64,000 bases of DNA from positions 10,602,001 to 10,666,000 of the forward strand of contig NC_016472.1 of NCBI RefSeq assembly GCF_000226095.1, in the 5' to 3' direction. A program made the translations under genes and the position numbers. The stretch comes from Thermothelomyces thermophilus ATCC 42464. Its lineage: Eukaryota > Ascomycota > Sordariomycetes > Sordariales > Chaetomiaceae. The notes under the pieces were generated by a model. It saw only the letters and a program-made list of their open reading frames with translations, ran no database searches and was not told the origin of the DNA. How positions within the stretch are numbered: position 1 is the first letter of the stretch; each line of letters begins with the position of its first letter. Of this stretch, positions 23,201-34,415 are shown piece by piece.

Positions 23201-24902
23201 GGCCCCGTCCCCGGCCCCCGCCTCCGCCTCACCGCCGCCCTACCGGCCTTTCTCGATGCTGTCGTCACCAACAACAGCAGCAGCAGCAGGAGGAGGAGGA
23301 GGAGGAGGAGGAGGAGGAGGAGACCCCCAGCGGTTCGTCGAGGAGGTCGTCCGGCCGCAGCTCGGCGACCCCAACTGGGCCGTCCAGGACGTGTACCCGG
23401 CCACGGACTCGCAGATGCTCGACGTCCGGGCCACCATCCGGCCGCCGCGGACGTCGGTCCAGTACACGATGCTGTACTCGGACCCGAGCACCGGCACCGG
23501 CTTCGACCGGCCGCGGCTGCTCCGGGCCTGCGCCGCCCTCGTCGCCGCCCACGACATCCTGCGCACCGTCTTTGTCCAGCACGCCTCGGCCCTCTACCAG
23601 GTCGTCATCGACAAGGCCCATCTCGACGTCCCCGTCGCCGTGGTCCGGGCCGCCGCCGAGAGCGAGGATCTCGAGCACGCCGTCCGCGCGCACTGCTCGG
23701 CCCACGTCGAGTCCGAGGAGGCCTTCCGGCTGGGCTCGCCCATGGTCCACTTCTTCCTCGTCGAGGAGAGTGTCGAGGAGACGGAGGAGGTGGGCGGCGA
23801 GCCGAGAAGAAGAAGAGAAAGAAGAGACTGCCTGGTGATCTGCCTGTCGCACGCGCTCTACGACGGCGTCTCGCTGCCCGCGCTGCTGCGCGACCTCGAC
23901 GGGCTCTACACGAGCGGCGCCGCCAACACACCGTCGTCTACCCCTTCGGCCCCGTTCTCCTCCTACCTCGCCCGCGCCCGCGCCGAGCCCGCCCGGTCCG
24001 AGGCGCTCGCCTACTGGAAGACCCTCCTCGCCGGCTCCTCCCTCTCCGTCCTCCCGGGCCAGACGACGACGACGACGACCGCTAGCAGCAGCAGGGCCAT
24101 CTTCCACTTCAACCCCGTCCCATCCTCTTCTTCTTCTTCGTCTTCTTCACCCAATGGTGATGGACCCGCCCTGAACGGGACGACAACAACGACGAACGAC
24201 GACTCGCCCGTGGCCACGACGGCGACGCTGCTGACGGCCGCGTGGGCGCTGGTGCTCGCGCGGCGGCTGCGCAACCCGGACGTCACCTTCGGCGCCGTCA
24301 CGTCCGGGCGGGCCGCCGAGGCCGTCACCGTTCCCGTTCCCGTCGCCTCGGGGCGAGGAGGAGGAGGAGACCAGGGGGACGAGGCGGAGGCGGCGGTGGT
24401 GGCGGGCCCCTGCTACCAGCTGACGCCGGTGCGGGTGCCCTTTGCGCGCGGCTGGGCCGCCGCCGACCTGCTGGCCTACGTGCAGCGGCAGGCGGCCGAG
24501 TCGTCGGCGCACGACTTTGTCGGCTTCTCTGCCGTCGCCGAGGCCGTCGGCTGGACGTCGTCTTCGTCGATGTGGACGGGGACGAACAACAACAACATCT
24601 TCTTCGACTCGATCGTGCACCACCAGGACTGGGAGGACTTTGACGAGATGCCCTTCGCCGGCGGCCGCTGCGCCGTCGACATCCTCAACCCGCACGGCGA
24701 CGCCGCCCGGCCGCTCAAGGCCGTCTCCTTTGTCCGCGACGGCCGCCTCCACGTCGGCGTCGTCGGCAGCGAGCACGACGCCGCCCTCGACGACCTCCTC
24801 GCCCAGCTGACCGCCGCCGCCCAGCTGTTGTTGCTCCGCGCCGGCGGCGACTCCCGCGAGCCGCTGCTCCCCGACGACGTCTTTGAGACTGCCAGGGAGT
24901 GA
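17242..24902 (+). CDS. sidD: siderophore NRPS, NPS6/SidD type (A-T-C-dA-T-C)
   Basis: This assembles N5-acyl-N5-hydroxyornithine units into an extracellular siderophore (fusarinine or coprogen type). Exons 17242-17727 and 17838-24902 give about 2,516 aa; the large exon is uninterrupted. After a C-domain-like N-terminus (STGSLS, then HSEDMLPFTVRRHVE), the domains are: A at 18118-19830 (TSGSTGTPKG, YGPCECT, YKTGDLGRYD, SGKTDRKKL); T1 with LGGDS near 20123; C1 with HHAVYDG at 20830-20850; a degenerate A at about 21840-22700 that keeps only GELWLEGG-like late motifs; T2 with LGGDS near 22990; C2 with SHALYDG near 23846. The inactive second A domain is the known hallmark of NPS6. Linkers contain long microsatellite-coded runs. 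The neighbours (sidJ, sidF, sidH, transporters) support the role. The first exon is the least certain part; the ATG at 17862 would be the alternative start. Confidence 0.9.
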
Positions 24903-25495
24903 GGGCATGTCGAGCTATCATTTGGTGGTTACAGTGCACCAGTACACTAGTGCCAGAGTGCATGTTTATTGGAACCTTTCTTTATCCTCTGCTTTTCTGC
25001 TTTTCTGCTTTTCTGCTTTTATTGCGTCTAAATACAATCGTCATGATCAGTTCTCGCTTTCCTGTAATTATATAGCAATTTGAAGAGAATGCAATCAGTT
25101 CCTTGCGCTTTGGGTACCCCCCCTTTACCCCTATTTCCGCCGAGTAAACATGACACAACTTGTGTTCAGGGGCAGCGCTCCAACCATGCAATCATCATTC
25201 CAACAACTAATGATCAACATCTAATACCTAAACATCTATATCATTTAAAGTAGAGTGGTATTGAGAGGCTAGATTCCATTTCCTCCACTATTGTATATTA
25301 TCGAAGACATCTCGAATCAGATTATTATATAAAAACAACTAATGGATATTTATTAAATTAGATTCCTAGATGTCTATATCATTACAAAACAATCAATATA
25401 TATATATATCAACTATTTTCCTTTTTACCCAGCCGTTCGTCTATATACTAGACATCTATAGCATTGCAAACAACCGACACATGTTTCAATTAGAA
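24903..25495. other. convergent, AT-rich 3' intergenic region
   Basis: The NRPS and ABC transporter genes converge here. The sequence is AT-rich from about 25040, with a TATA microsatellite near 25396-25409 and repeated CTTTTCTG units near 24985-25020. No gene is seen. Confidence 0.5.
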
Positions 25496-28400
25496 TTACT
25501 CGGCCACCGTCTGGTGCATCACGTTGGTGCGGTAGGCGGCCGACTTGCGCATGAGCTCCTCGTGGGTGCCCGAGTCGACGCAGCGGCCGTCCTCGATCCA
25601 AAAGATGCGGTCGGCCTTGCGGATGGTGCGCAGGCGGTGGGCGATGGCGATGACGGTGATCCCCCGCGCCGCCTTCTCGAGCCCGTCCTGCAGCAGCCGC
25701 TCCGACTCGGCGTCCAGGGCGCTGGTCGGCTCGTCGAGGATCAGCAGCCGGGGCTTGCGCACGAGCGCCCGGGCGATCGACAGGCGCTGCTTCTGCCCGC
25801 CCGAGAAGCGCGCCCCGTTGGGCCCGCACGGCGTGTCGTACCCCTCCGGCAGCGCCTCGATGACGTCGTGGATGTTGGCCAGCTTGCACGCCTCCACCAT
25901 CTCCTCGCGCGTCGCCTCGCGGCCGCCCGGTCGGGCGCCCAGCCCCAGGTTGAAGGCGATGCTGCCCTCAAAGAGCATGCTCTCCTGCGGCACCAGCGCG
26001 ATCGCGTCCCGGAAGGACGTGTCCCGGCTCTTGCTCACGTCGACCCCGTCGATCAGCACCGCCCCGGCCGACGGCGTGTACAGCCGCTCCACCAGCGAGA
26101 TGATGGTCGACTTGCCCGCCCCGCTCGGCCCGACCAGCGCGCAAAAGGTGCCCGGCCGGATGTCCATGTTCAAGCCCTTGAGCACCTGGGCGTCCGGCCG
26201 CGCCGGATACGCGAACCAGACGTCGCGGAACTCCACGCTGGCCGCCCCCCCGCTACTGCCGCCGCCGCCGCCGATGATGCTGCTGCTGCTGCTGTGGCGG
26301 GACGCCGGCGTGTCGATGGCCTTCTCCTCGGTCGACGGGTCCGACTTTTCGCCGCCGCCGTCGTCGTCGTCTTCCTCCTTCTTCTCGTCCTTCTTCTTGT
26401 CCCCTGCCTCTGCAGGGGCAACCGCAGGCACGTTGCCCTTCATCCCGTCGGAGCCGATCTCGATCAGGCCCAGGATGCGGGCCATGGCCGCGCGGGCGCT
26501 CGACAGCTCCGGGGCCAGGGCGAACATCTGGCTCCACAGCAGGGCGCTCACGAGCAGGGAGAAGACGACGATGAGGAACTGGGCGGTGGAGACGTGGCCG
26601 CCGATGATCTGCTTGGCCCCCCACCAGTAGGCCAGCGCGTTGACGCAGTTGCCGAGGAAGTAGGTCGCGGCCTGGCACAGGCTCGCCTGGACCGTCACCT
26701 TGACCGTCTCGCGGCGGGGCCCGCGCAGGGAGCGGCGGTAGGTCCGCAGCGTCTCCTCCTCGAGCGCGAGGGCGGCGACCGTCTTGATGGACGCGACCGC
26801 CTCGGTGCCGATGTCGACCGAGCGGGAGTAGGCCGTCTCGTGGCGGTCCTCGAACCGGCCGAGCACGCGCAGCTCCAGCAGGCCGGCGCCGAGCAGCAGC
26901 GGCACCAGGGCGAGGCAGACCAGGGCGATGCGCCAGGCGATGATGTGCGTCATCACCACGGCCGCCACCAGGTTGGCCGAGATGGACAGGAGCGTGCCGA
27001 TGACGGACCCGCTCAGGCCGGCCAGCGCGTTGCCGTCGCGCGTGATGTACGACAGCAGCACCGCCGGCGTGCGGCCGCGCGACTGGTGCCACTGCATGTC
27101 CTGCTCGAACAGCGACCGGAACGAGAGCACGCGGACCGAGTAGACGATCCGCTCCGTCACCCACCCGAACCCGGTCCAGCTGGCCGCGTTGGCCGCGAGC
27201 TCGACGACGGCCAGCACCAGGAACATGAGCCCGAAGAAGCTGCCGCTCGACCGGATATCGGCCGGGCTCCGGCACACGTTCAGCCTGTCCACCGTGTTGC
27301 CGAAGATGACGGCCTCGCCCGAGAAGGCCCCGCCCACCACGAGCGACCCCACGAGCGCCAGCGCCATCACCAGCAGGTGCGGCCGCACCGCCGGTGCGTA
27401 CCCCTTCGCCAGCGCCCACAAGGACTTGGACGGCGTCTCGGGTTCCTCCGCCGCCTCGCCCTCGCCCTGGCCACCGCCCCTCCCTCCATCATCATCACCA
27501 CCTCCTCCCGTCTCCTCCGCAGCCGCCAGAGGAGCCTTTTTCTCCTCCTCCTCCTCCTCCTTTGAATCGACCTGATGATCCGCGTCTTCTGTTGTGGTCG
27601 TTGCAGAAGTAGTAGTAGCAGTGGTGGTGGTGGTGGTGCTGGTGCTGGTGGCGGTGGCTGTGGCGTCGCCGCCGTCCTTACGAGACTCGGCAGGGCCAAG
27701 CGTCTGTAGCTTGACCATCTCGGCGTACGTGCCGCCCAGGGCCATCAGGGCCGCGTGGTTCCCTTGCTCGACGACGCGGCCCTTGTGCATGACGATGATG
27801 TTGTCGGCGCCCGTGACGGTCGAGAGCCGGTGGGCGATGGTGAGCACGGTCCGGCCGGCCGAGATGTTGTTGTTGATGATGGCCCGCTGGATGCGCTCCT
27901 CGGTCCTCGAGTCGAGCGCGGCCGTCGCCTCGTCCAGCACGAGCACGGCCGGGTTCTTGACCAGGGCCCGCGCGAGCGCCACCCGCTGCTTCTGCCCGCC
28001 GCTGATCAGCCGCCCGCTCGAGCCCACGACGGTGCCGTACCCGTGCTGCAGCCCCGTGATGAAGCCGTCGGCGTCCGCCAGCTTGGCCGCCTCGCGCACC
28101 AGCCTCACGATCTCCTGCACCTCCGGCCCGAGCCGCTCCGCCGCCGCCTCCAGGTCCTCGCCGTCCCGGACCTTGGCCGCCAGGTCGGCGAGGTCGGGCC
28201 CCAGGAGCGTCGCCTTGAGGCGGGCGTGGGCCGGGTTGGCCGAGTTGACCAACCCGTGCGCGATGTTCTCCAGCAGGGACCGGTCCAGGAGCGACGGCTC
28301 CTGCTGCACCAGGCTGAGGAGGCTGCGCAGCTCCCGCACGTTAATCTCGCGCAGGTCGTGCCCGCCAAACAGGACCCGGCCCTCGGTCGGGTCGTAGAGC

Positions 28401-28784
28401 CTCGTCACCAGGCCGGCGATGGTCGACTTGCCGCTGCCCGAGAGGCCGACGATGGCCGTATGCTTGCACGCCGGGATGCTGATGTCGACCTTGTCCAGCA
28501 CGGTGACCTCGGGCCGGGACGGGTAGGTGAACGAGACGCCCTCGAGCTCGAAGCCAAACTTGTTGGACCCGGAGGAGTCTCCGGCTGTTTGCTGTTCTTG
28601 TTGCGGCTCGAGGAGTCGGACACCAGATGATGCTGTCCCGTCGATTTGCGACTCCCGGTCCATCTCCTCGCCGAGCTTTCGGAACGATGCCACCGCCGCG
28701 ATGAAGAGGTGGACAAACGGAGCAATCTGGCTCAGGAGTAAGGTGGCTGTCATGTACGTAGGCCTCGGTCAACACACACTCACA

Positions 28785-28826
<42 letters not shown>

Positions 28827-29807
28827 TAGAGAGAGAATTCCTGACTAACCTTCGATCAGGATAAAGATGACGGTAAAGGTAGCACCGACGGTGGCGCCGC
28901 TCTTCTCCTCCCCGGCGGCGGCCGCGTCGGCGATGCGCCGGCTACCCTGCCAGAAGGCGAGGCCGTTGGCGCCGTAGGCGATAAAGTAGAGCACGCCGGA
29001 CTGGATGCCGACGGCGGTGGCCTTCTTGAGCCCCTCGCGCCTGGCGGCCGAGAGGGCCTCGGCGAACTTGCGCTCGAGGCGGGCGTGGGCGCCGAAGGCC
29101 TGGACGACGACGACGTTGGACAGCGCCTCGGACGCGATGGAGGCGGCCCTGGCGGCGTGGTCGGCCACGCGGCCCGAGTACTTCTCGATGTAGTGGCTGC
29201 CCACGAGGGACATGAGGAAGTAGGCGGGCACGAGCGAGATGAGCATGGCGGCGAGCTCCCAGTTCTTGATGAAGGCGACGATGTAGGCCGTGATGAAGAA
29301 GGACACGCTCGACAGGCAGATGCCCACCTTCTCGGACGTGCCCGAGCGGATGGTCTGGATGTCGGCGCTCAGGCGCGAGGCCACCTCGCCCGGCGGCAGG
29401 CCGTCGAAGTAGGACGGCTCCTGGCGCAGCAGCGTCGCCAGGTAGCGCTCGCGCAGCCGCTGCGCCAGCCGCGTCCCGTACAGCGTCCAGCAGGTCAGGT
29501 GGGCGTAGATGGTGACGAATTGGGCGATGGCCAGGTACACGATCATGAGGATCTTGTCGTTGACGCTGCTCTGGTACGACGCCGCCGCCGCGTCCGGCAC
29601 CGCCCCCCCCTCCGTCGCGTCCTCCATGCACGTCACCTCGTTGAAGTCGTTGAGGAGCTCGCCAAAGAAGATACCGATCAGGGGGAACGGGACGCCCGAG
29701 GCGATGGCGCACAACACCGCCGCTAGCAGCATGCACAGGTCGCCCTTGGATGGGTCGCCCGCCAGGAGCAGGCGCCCGTAGCCCGTGAATGTGTTGACGA
29801 ACTTCAT
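25496..29807 (-). CDS. full-size ABC-B (MDR/SitT-like) transporter of the siderophore cluster
   Basis: Two exons, 29807-28850 and 28746-25496, are joined by a 103-nt intron that contains CA and GA microsatellites. The 1,402-aa product has the order TMD1-NBD1-TMD2-NBD2 of ABC subfamily B. NBD1 shows Walker A GLSGSGKST, signature LISGGQKQR and Walker B VLVLDEAT; NBD2 shows GPSGAGKST, FSGGQKQR and LLILDEPT. TMD1 includes a family-typical NVVVVQAFGA segment. A. fumigatus has an ABC-B gene (sitT) in its sidF/sidD cluster, so export of siderophore or intermediates is a reasonable inference. A Ser/Thr/Glu-rich low-complexity linker follows NBD1 (near 27480-27680), and another precedes NBD2. The gene converges on the NRPS. 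Start chosen at MKFVNTFTGYG, just ahead of TMD1. Confidence 0.9.
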
Positions 29808-30493
29808 GGTCGTCCTCCCAACTCGATGGTATCCGTATCCGTACCAGCAAGCATGAGAACTGGCCGGTGCCCCTTCTTCGACTTTTTTCTTCTTTTGCTT
29901 TGTCACTACCTTTTTCTTTCCTTTCCTCGACGGCAGAGGAGGACGGTGCCAACAAGGGTCCCCCCCGGTGGGCATACTCGTTTAAAGAGCAGCCATAACT
30001 GGTTAGCGTGAACCTCTGCCGACATCGGGTCGTGCGAGATAATCTATTAGTATTGTTTGTACAGGGGTGGGATAAAGAAGGGGGGTGTGGTGTTCTCGGG
30101 TGATGAACAGGGGAAGGGGGGGAAAGGGTGTGGACCATGAGAAAGTCCCGCCGACTCCACAACCCTCCCCCCCACTCACACCCCCCCCCGGGGGGCATGG
30201 GTACAACCCGGCCTTGCAGACGGAAGAGTCTTTTTGCAGAATGTGATGCCACCCTCGGTGTCTGGTAGCGTATCGTATGTGCATACAGGGACTCCCTGAG
30301 TCGCCCAGACCGCCCCCTCGCCGAGCTGGGTTTGCCTCGGCTATTTTGTCGTTGGCGAAAGAGGGTGATAGATGCGTCGTGGTATCTTAGTGCTGAAAAA
30401 CGTTTCACAACGGGTTCTCGCCCTTGGGGAATGTAGAATCCTATGTTACAGGAGGTGCTGACAGTGTAAGAGAAAGGAGAACAAAACACATGA
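29808..30493. promoter_or_regulatory. ABC transporter promoter / sidF 3' region
   Basis: This 686-bp gap lies between the 3' end of the SidF-like gene and the start of the ABC transporter, both on the minus strand. It contains HGATAR-type cores AGATAA (30037-30042) and TGATAG (30366-30371), but no full ATCWGATAA site. No gene is seen. Confidence 0.4.
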
Positions 30494-30906
30494 TTAGAGC
30501 TTTGCATTCCACGCCGCTCGGTCTGCCGACTCCAGCGGCTTTTCTCGCCCGTCCCAGAACAGCGGACATAGCTGGAACCACTTCTCCCTACTGCAGATCG
30601 ACAGTACCGACCGCTTGTGTCCCAGATCCACGTACTTGCCAATGACCAAGCCCTGCGCGTTCTCGTACGTGAGGATGGTGCCTCCCGTCGCCTTGGGCTC
30701 GCCCACCACGTTGGCAGTCCGAGGGTCGTCGAGGAAGCAGTAGTGGATGCAGCTGGAGTACCAGGCGTTGACGCGCTTGGGGCCGCGGAACGAGGCCTCG
30801 CCGACGAGCGAGTGACGGCCGCGATCGTAGTTGCCCGCATCATAGTGGGCGCCGAAGTGGTCCTCCTAGGAATTGGGACAAACAAAATGTTGTTAGAAAG
30901 GGGCAT

Positions 30907-30943
<37 letters not shown>

Positions 30944-31979
30944 GGGCATTCAGGAGGAAAGAAGAGGGGCCCAGGGGCTTGCTTACCTTTGCCCAGTACA
31001 GCTCGTAGTAAGCGAAACGCGAGTTATCGAACCGCCCAAACAGGCAGAGGACGTGAGGATCAAAGTGCAGCTTGCGCAGGTACTCGCGGTGCTGGTCCAG
31101 CGTCCCCGTCTCGTTCCACCCGGCCGCGACGCGCGGGTCGTTCTGCCACTTGTTGAAGAGCTTCAGGTGTTCCTCATCTTGCCAGTCGACCACCTCGAGA
31201 GAGAAGTGTGCGTCGAGCTCGGGAATGTAGCGACTGTAGACGATCGATCCGGGCCGTGGCTTAGGACGCCTGACCGGGTGGCGTGTGAAGACCGGCTCTC
31301 CGTCCGGGAACTTGTTGGTGATGTGGAAGTTTTCGGGCATCGGAGGATACTCGGCCAGGGACTTTCGCAGATGGCCGTCCGTGCCATCGCCGACGATCCA
31401 GATCGGACGCGGCCCGACGGGCGACGCGGCGCCCTGCCAGAACGAACTCCGGAGGATCAGCAGTTCGCCCTCGCCGCTCACGATCGGCTGTCGGGTCCCC
31501 GCTGGAGGGCCTCGCGCATCCCAACGCGGCTTGGGATGGACGACCGCCAGGCCTGTGGCAAGGAGCTCGTCCGTAAGTTGGCCCTTTCCTTCGCCCTTCA
31601 GCACGAGTCTGAAATATTCGTGGATCGGGTGTGCGAGGAAGATGGCGTGGACGACGTTCCAGACGGGACCCAGGGACGGTGCGCCGGATCCCGTCCAGCT
31701 GAAGACGGTCGACGGACTCCGTCGCGCTCGTGCCCATGGGCTGTTGTCAGAAATTGGCGGCCGTTCATCCTGGGGTGGGACGATCAGGTCGAGCCACTGC
31801 AGAGTGCCGAGGTGAAGAGGCTCCGGTAATGGCCGTCCATCCGCAGGTTGCCGGTCGTCTAATTTCAAGACGAGCTGCGCGGGCGTCGTGCCGGTGACGG
31901 TGTGCACCCGGTATGCCGTCAGAAATGGGTGCGGCAGCTTCACGGGAGGGTAATTGGGTGCTAGTGTCGTGGATGTCAT
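30494..31979 (-). CDS. sidF: SidF-like hydroxyornithine transacylase, peroxisomal
   Basis: Exons 31979-30987 and 30865-30494 are joined by a 121-nt intron carrying a (CA)n tract, giving 454 aa. The protein belongs to the SidF/AlcB-IucB-like GNAT acyltransferases, which transfer cis-anhydromevalonyl from CoA to N5-hydroxyornithine in fusarinine/coprogen biosynthesis. The C-terminal domain has the family segments [45 protein letters not shown] and [13 protein letters not shown]. The C-terminus is NAKL, so AKL is a good type-1 peroxisomal targeting signal, matching the peroxisomal location of this step in Aspergillus. The length is close to A. fumigatus SidF (about 460 aa). It is divergent from the sidH-like gene across 423 bp. 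Confidence 0.92.
30908..30940. repeat. (CA)n microsatellite inside the sidF intron
   Basis: About 16 CA units lie in the intron between the two sidF-like exons. The tract is probably length-polymorphic, with no sign that it is functional. Confidence 0.9.
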
Positions 31980-32402
31980 GGTGGGTTGCTGACTCTTGTG
32001 CAAACGTGAGGGTTCAATTGAGCGTTTGAGAAGGCGGAGGAGGAGATCAGACGGGGCAGATGCGGGCCAGAAACAAGTTGAAGCTTGCCCTCAGAGACTC
32101 GAAGCTCTCTCCTCAGCTTTTTTTTTTTTCTCGGGTGTGTCTCACAGAGCGACGGATTGTCCCGATATCGCATGCATGGGGTGTCAATATGCATCCATTC
32201 AGGACGTAGTGTACCAGAAGCGATATCCCCGAGAGCACTGGCCCCCGAGGAGGACCCGTCCTAGCCGGGATAACCCCTTCAACCCCTGGACTGGCCGGCA
32301 ATGCTATAAAATAAAACTAAAGGGTGACGAGGACGAGGCCTATCGCTTCCGCCAGAAGCCCAGCTTGACCAAGTGCATACGAACCAGCCCCATCCCGCCG
32401 CA
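31980..32402. promoter_or_regulatory. bidirectional promoter of sidF- and sidH-like genes
   Basis: This is a 423-bp divergent promoter between the two acyl-branch genes. A TATA-like run (CTATAAAATA, about 32304-32313) lies about 90 bp upstream of the sidH start. A T12 tract is at about 32119-32130. I find no ATCWGATAA site here. Confidence 0.55.
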
Positions 32403-33390
32403 ATGTCATGGAAAAGGGAGACCGTCCGATTCCGACACTTTTATGTGTCCTATCCGGCGGAACACATCATCCAGGTCACCATCAACCGGCCCGACAAGCT
32501 CAACTGCATCGACAAGGCGACCAGCCGCGAGATCGCACAGGTCTGGGAAGAACTCGACCGCGATGAGACATTGTGGGTGGGCATCATCACGGGCGCCGGG
32601 CGGGCGTTTTGCACCGGGGCGGATCTCCACGGTGAGTATTTTCGTGCTGTGCTGCGTACACTACCCTGCTACCCTGGTACCTGGTTAACCCGGTTGGGGG
32701 GGGGAGGGAGTGAGGGGGTGTGCGCAACAAGACGAGCTCGATTCCCCTTTCCCCCTGGTCGGGCCGGTGTCTGACGCGGCAGCAGAGTGGAACGACATGA
32801 ACAAGGCGGGCGTGGTCAACGACATGGCTGCGCCGGGGCTCGCGGGACTCCCCCGGCGCGACGGCAAGAAGCCCATCATTGCGGCCGTCAATGGCATCTG
32901 CATGGGCGGGGGGTTCGAGATGGTGGCCAATTGCGACCTGGTGGTGGCCGCGTCGTCGGCCGTCTTCTCCCTGCCCGAGGTCAAGCGAGGCATCGTGCCG
33001 GTGGCGGGGTGTCTGCCGCGCTTGACTCGCACGCTGGGGTTGCAGCGCACCATGGACCTCGTGCTAACGGGCCGGACGGTCGACGCCAAGACGCTCTACG
33101 AGTGGGGGCTCGTGACGCAGGTGGTGGATGCCGCCGGCGCCGACGGTGACAAGCTTGTTGTGCGGGCTGCCCTCGAGGTTGCGCAAGCCATGTGCCGAAA
33201 CAGCCCGGATGCGCTCATTGTCGGGCGGACGGGGGTGCGCATGGCCTGGGAGGAGGGCAGTGTGGAGAAGGCGGTGTCGGCCTTGGAGCGGGAATGGTAT
33301 CCACGGCTGGTGCAGGGCGCCAACTTCCGCGAGGGCATCCAGGCGTTTGTGGAGAAGAGGAGTCCCAAATGGCGGGATTCTAAGCTGTGA
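32403..33390 (+). CDS. sidH: SidH-like enoyl-CoA hydratase, peroxisomal
   Basis: Exons 32403-32631 and 32783-33390 flank a 151-nt intron (GTGAGT...GGCAG), giving 278 aa of the crotonase superfamily. SidH dehydrates mevalonyl-CoA to anhydromevalonyl-CoA, the acyl donor for SidF. Crotonase features are present: NRPDKLNCID near residue 29, the oxyanion-hole segment ITGAGRAFCTGADL, a second one at AAVNGICMGGGFEMVANCDLV, and the acidic region LPEVKRGIVP. The last three residues are SKL, the canonical type-1 peroxisomal signal. The divergent pairing with the sidF-like gene supports the specific role; a generic beta-oxidation hydratase is the alternative. The start at 32403 is the first ATG in frame and precedes the conserved domain. 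Confidence 0.9.
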
Positions 33391-33870
33391 GGTCAGTTGT
33401 TGAGGACAAGACCTTCACGGCGGTGCGTGTGTGTACGGATGTATGTATTTCGTAGAGACTGACTGCCACGGAGCCAGTCTCGCCCGTCTCCGTAGTGTAA
33501 CAATCCACCACCAGTGTGCTGTGTTGTATGTAGTAGCTCCGCTTCCTTTTCTTTTCTCTTCTTTTCTTTTCTTTTCTTACCTTGCTCCGCAGCGTCCGCA
33601 GGATAACCCGCAACATGCGCGCATTTTCTGGATTTTTCCTCGACCTGGCCTAACCTGATGGGACCCTTGTGCTTGTCGAATAATTATGGCGTGGAGTGGT
33701 AAGCGAGGAGCAGGCAGGGTCCGGTGGAAAAAAAACTCTGATCTAATCTGATGGATTGATTAGATTGCACCTTTGGCTAGCTGCAATCCAAGCCCGAGCC
33801 AAGAGTGGGGCAGAGTGGGAAGGTGTGGATCAAGAGCGCGTTTCATTAGGTAAAACCCACGAGCTCAAGG

Positions 33871-33881
33871 TTATCAATCAG
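33871..33881 (-). promoter_or_regulatory. GATA-factor motif shared with the NRPS promoter
   Basis: The minus strand reads CTGATTGATAA, the same 11 bases as in the two motif copies at 16110 and 16280 in the sidJ/NRPS promoter. Confidence 0.5.
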
Positions 33882-34035
33882 AGCAGCTCTCAGTGCCAAC
33901 CCCGATCGCGCACACACTGTGTACAAAGGGCTCCGAGTTGGGACCATCACCACCAATCACCACCAGGGTTGAACCGATGTCGGGAGCGCACCAACGAGAG
34001 GGCCCAGCCAATATTTGCAAAATCATGGTCTGATC

Positions 34036-34044
34036 TTATCAGAT
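34036..34044 (-). promoter_or_regulatory. SreA/SRE-type GATA site (ATCTGATAA)
   Basis: TTATCAGAT on the plus strand is ATCTGATAA on the minus strand, an exact ATCWGATAA match. It lies within the imperfect palindrome CTGATCTTATCAG, about 370 bp upstream of the transporter start. Confidence 0.62.
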
Positions 34045-34049
34045 GGGCT

Positions 34050-34091
34050 CCAATGCCCAATCCGCGCCAATCCTCGCCAATCCTCGCCAAT
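34050..34091 (+). promoter_or_regulatory. array of five CCAAT boxes
   Basis: CCAAT pentamers start at 34050, 34057, 34067, 34077 and 34087; the last four repeat every 10 bp as a CCAATCC(T/G)CG unit. The CCAAT-binding complex recruits HapX to iron-regulated genes in ascomycetes, so the array beside a SreA-type site fits dual iron control. Confidence 0.6.
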
Positions 34092-34415
34092 CCGCGCCAT
34101 GTGGGAATTGGGAGGAAAAATGGGCACCGCACAACACGGGGGCTGGAACGCATGGCACGAGTCGCTGCGATATTCAATACGACGTTGCTGCCAACAGCTA
34201 ACCACCAACATCTGAACATCTCCTCCATCTCTTCTTAACTTGCCATTGCGGCCTCTCATCCCGCTCGCTGAGCTGAGCCTGGTCATTCAATCCGGCTTTG
34301 GCATCGCCGCGTCTTTTGGCCGCTCTCTTGTTCGACGGGCTCTACTTGTCTCCTTGAGTTTCCCCCCTTCCCCCCGCCCCATCTCCTGGAGCCATTCTCT
34401 GTCCAGTCGACAAAG

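Larger units (their letters stand above)
33391..34415. promoter_or_regulatory. promoter region of the MFS siderophore transporter
   Basis: This 1,025-bp region lies between the SidH-like and transporter genes. It contains an inverted copy of the CTGATTGATAA motif (33871-33881), an exact SreA-type site (34036-34044) and a run of CCAAT boxes (34050-34091). I see no gene in it. Confidence 0.6.

Noticed and set aside
25370-27565. 731-codon plus-strand open frame opposite the ABC transporter
   Set aside because: Its composition is shadow-like (Arg, Ala, Gln, His) and has no domain; the minus strand carries complete nucleotide-binding domains.
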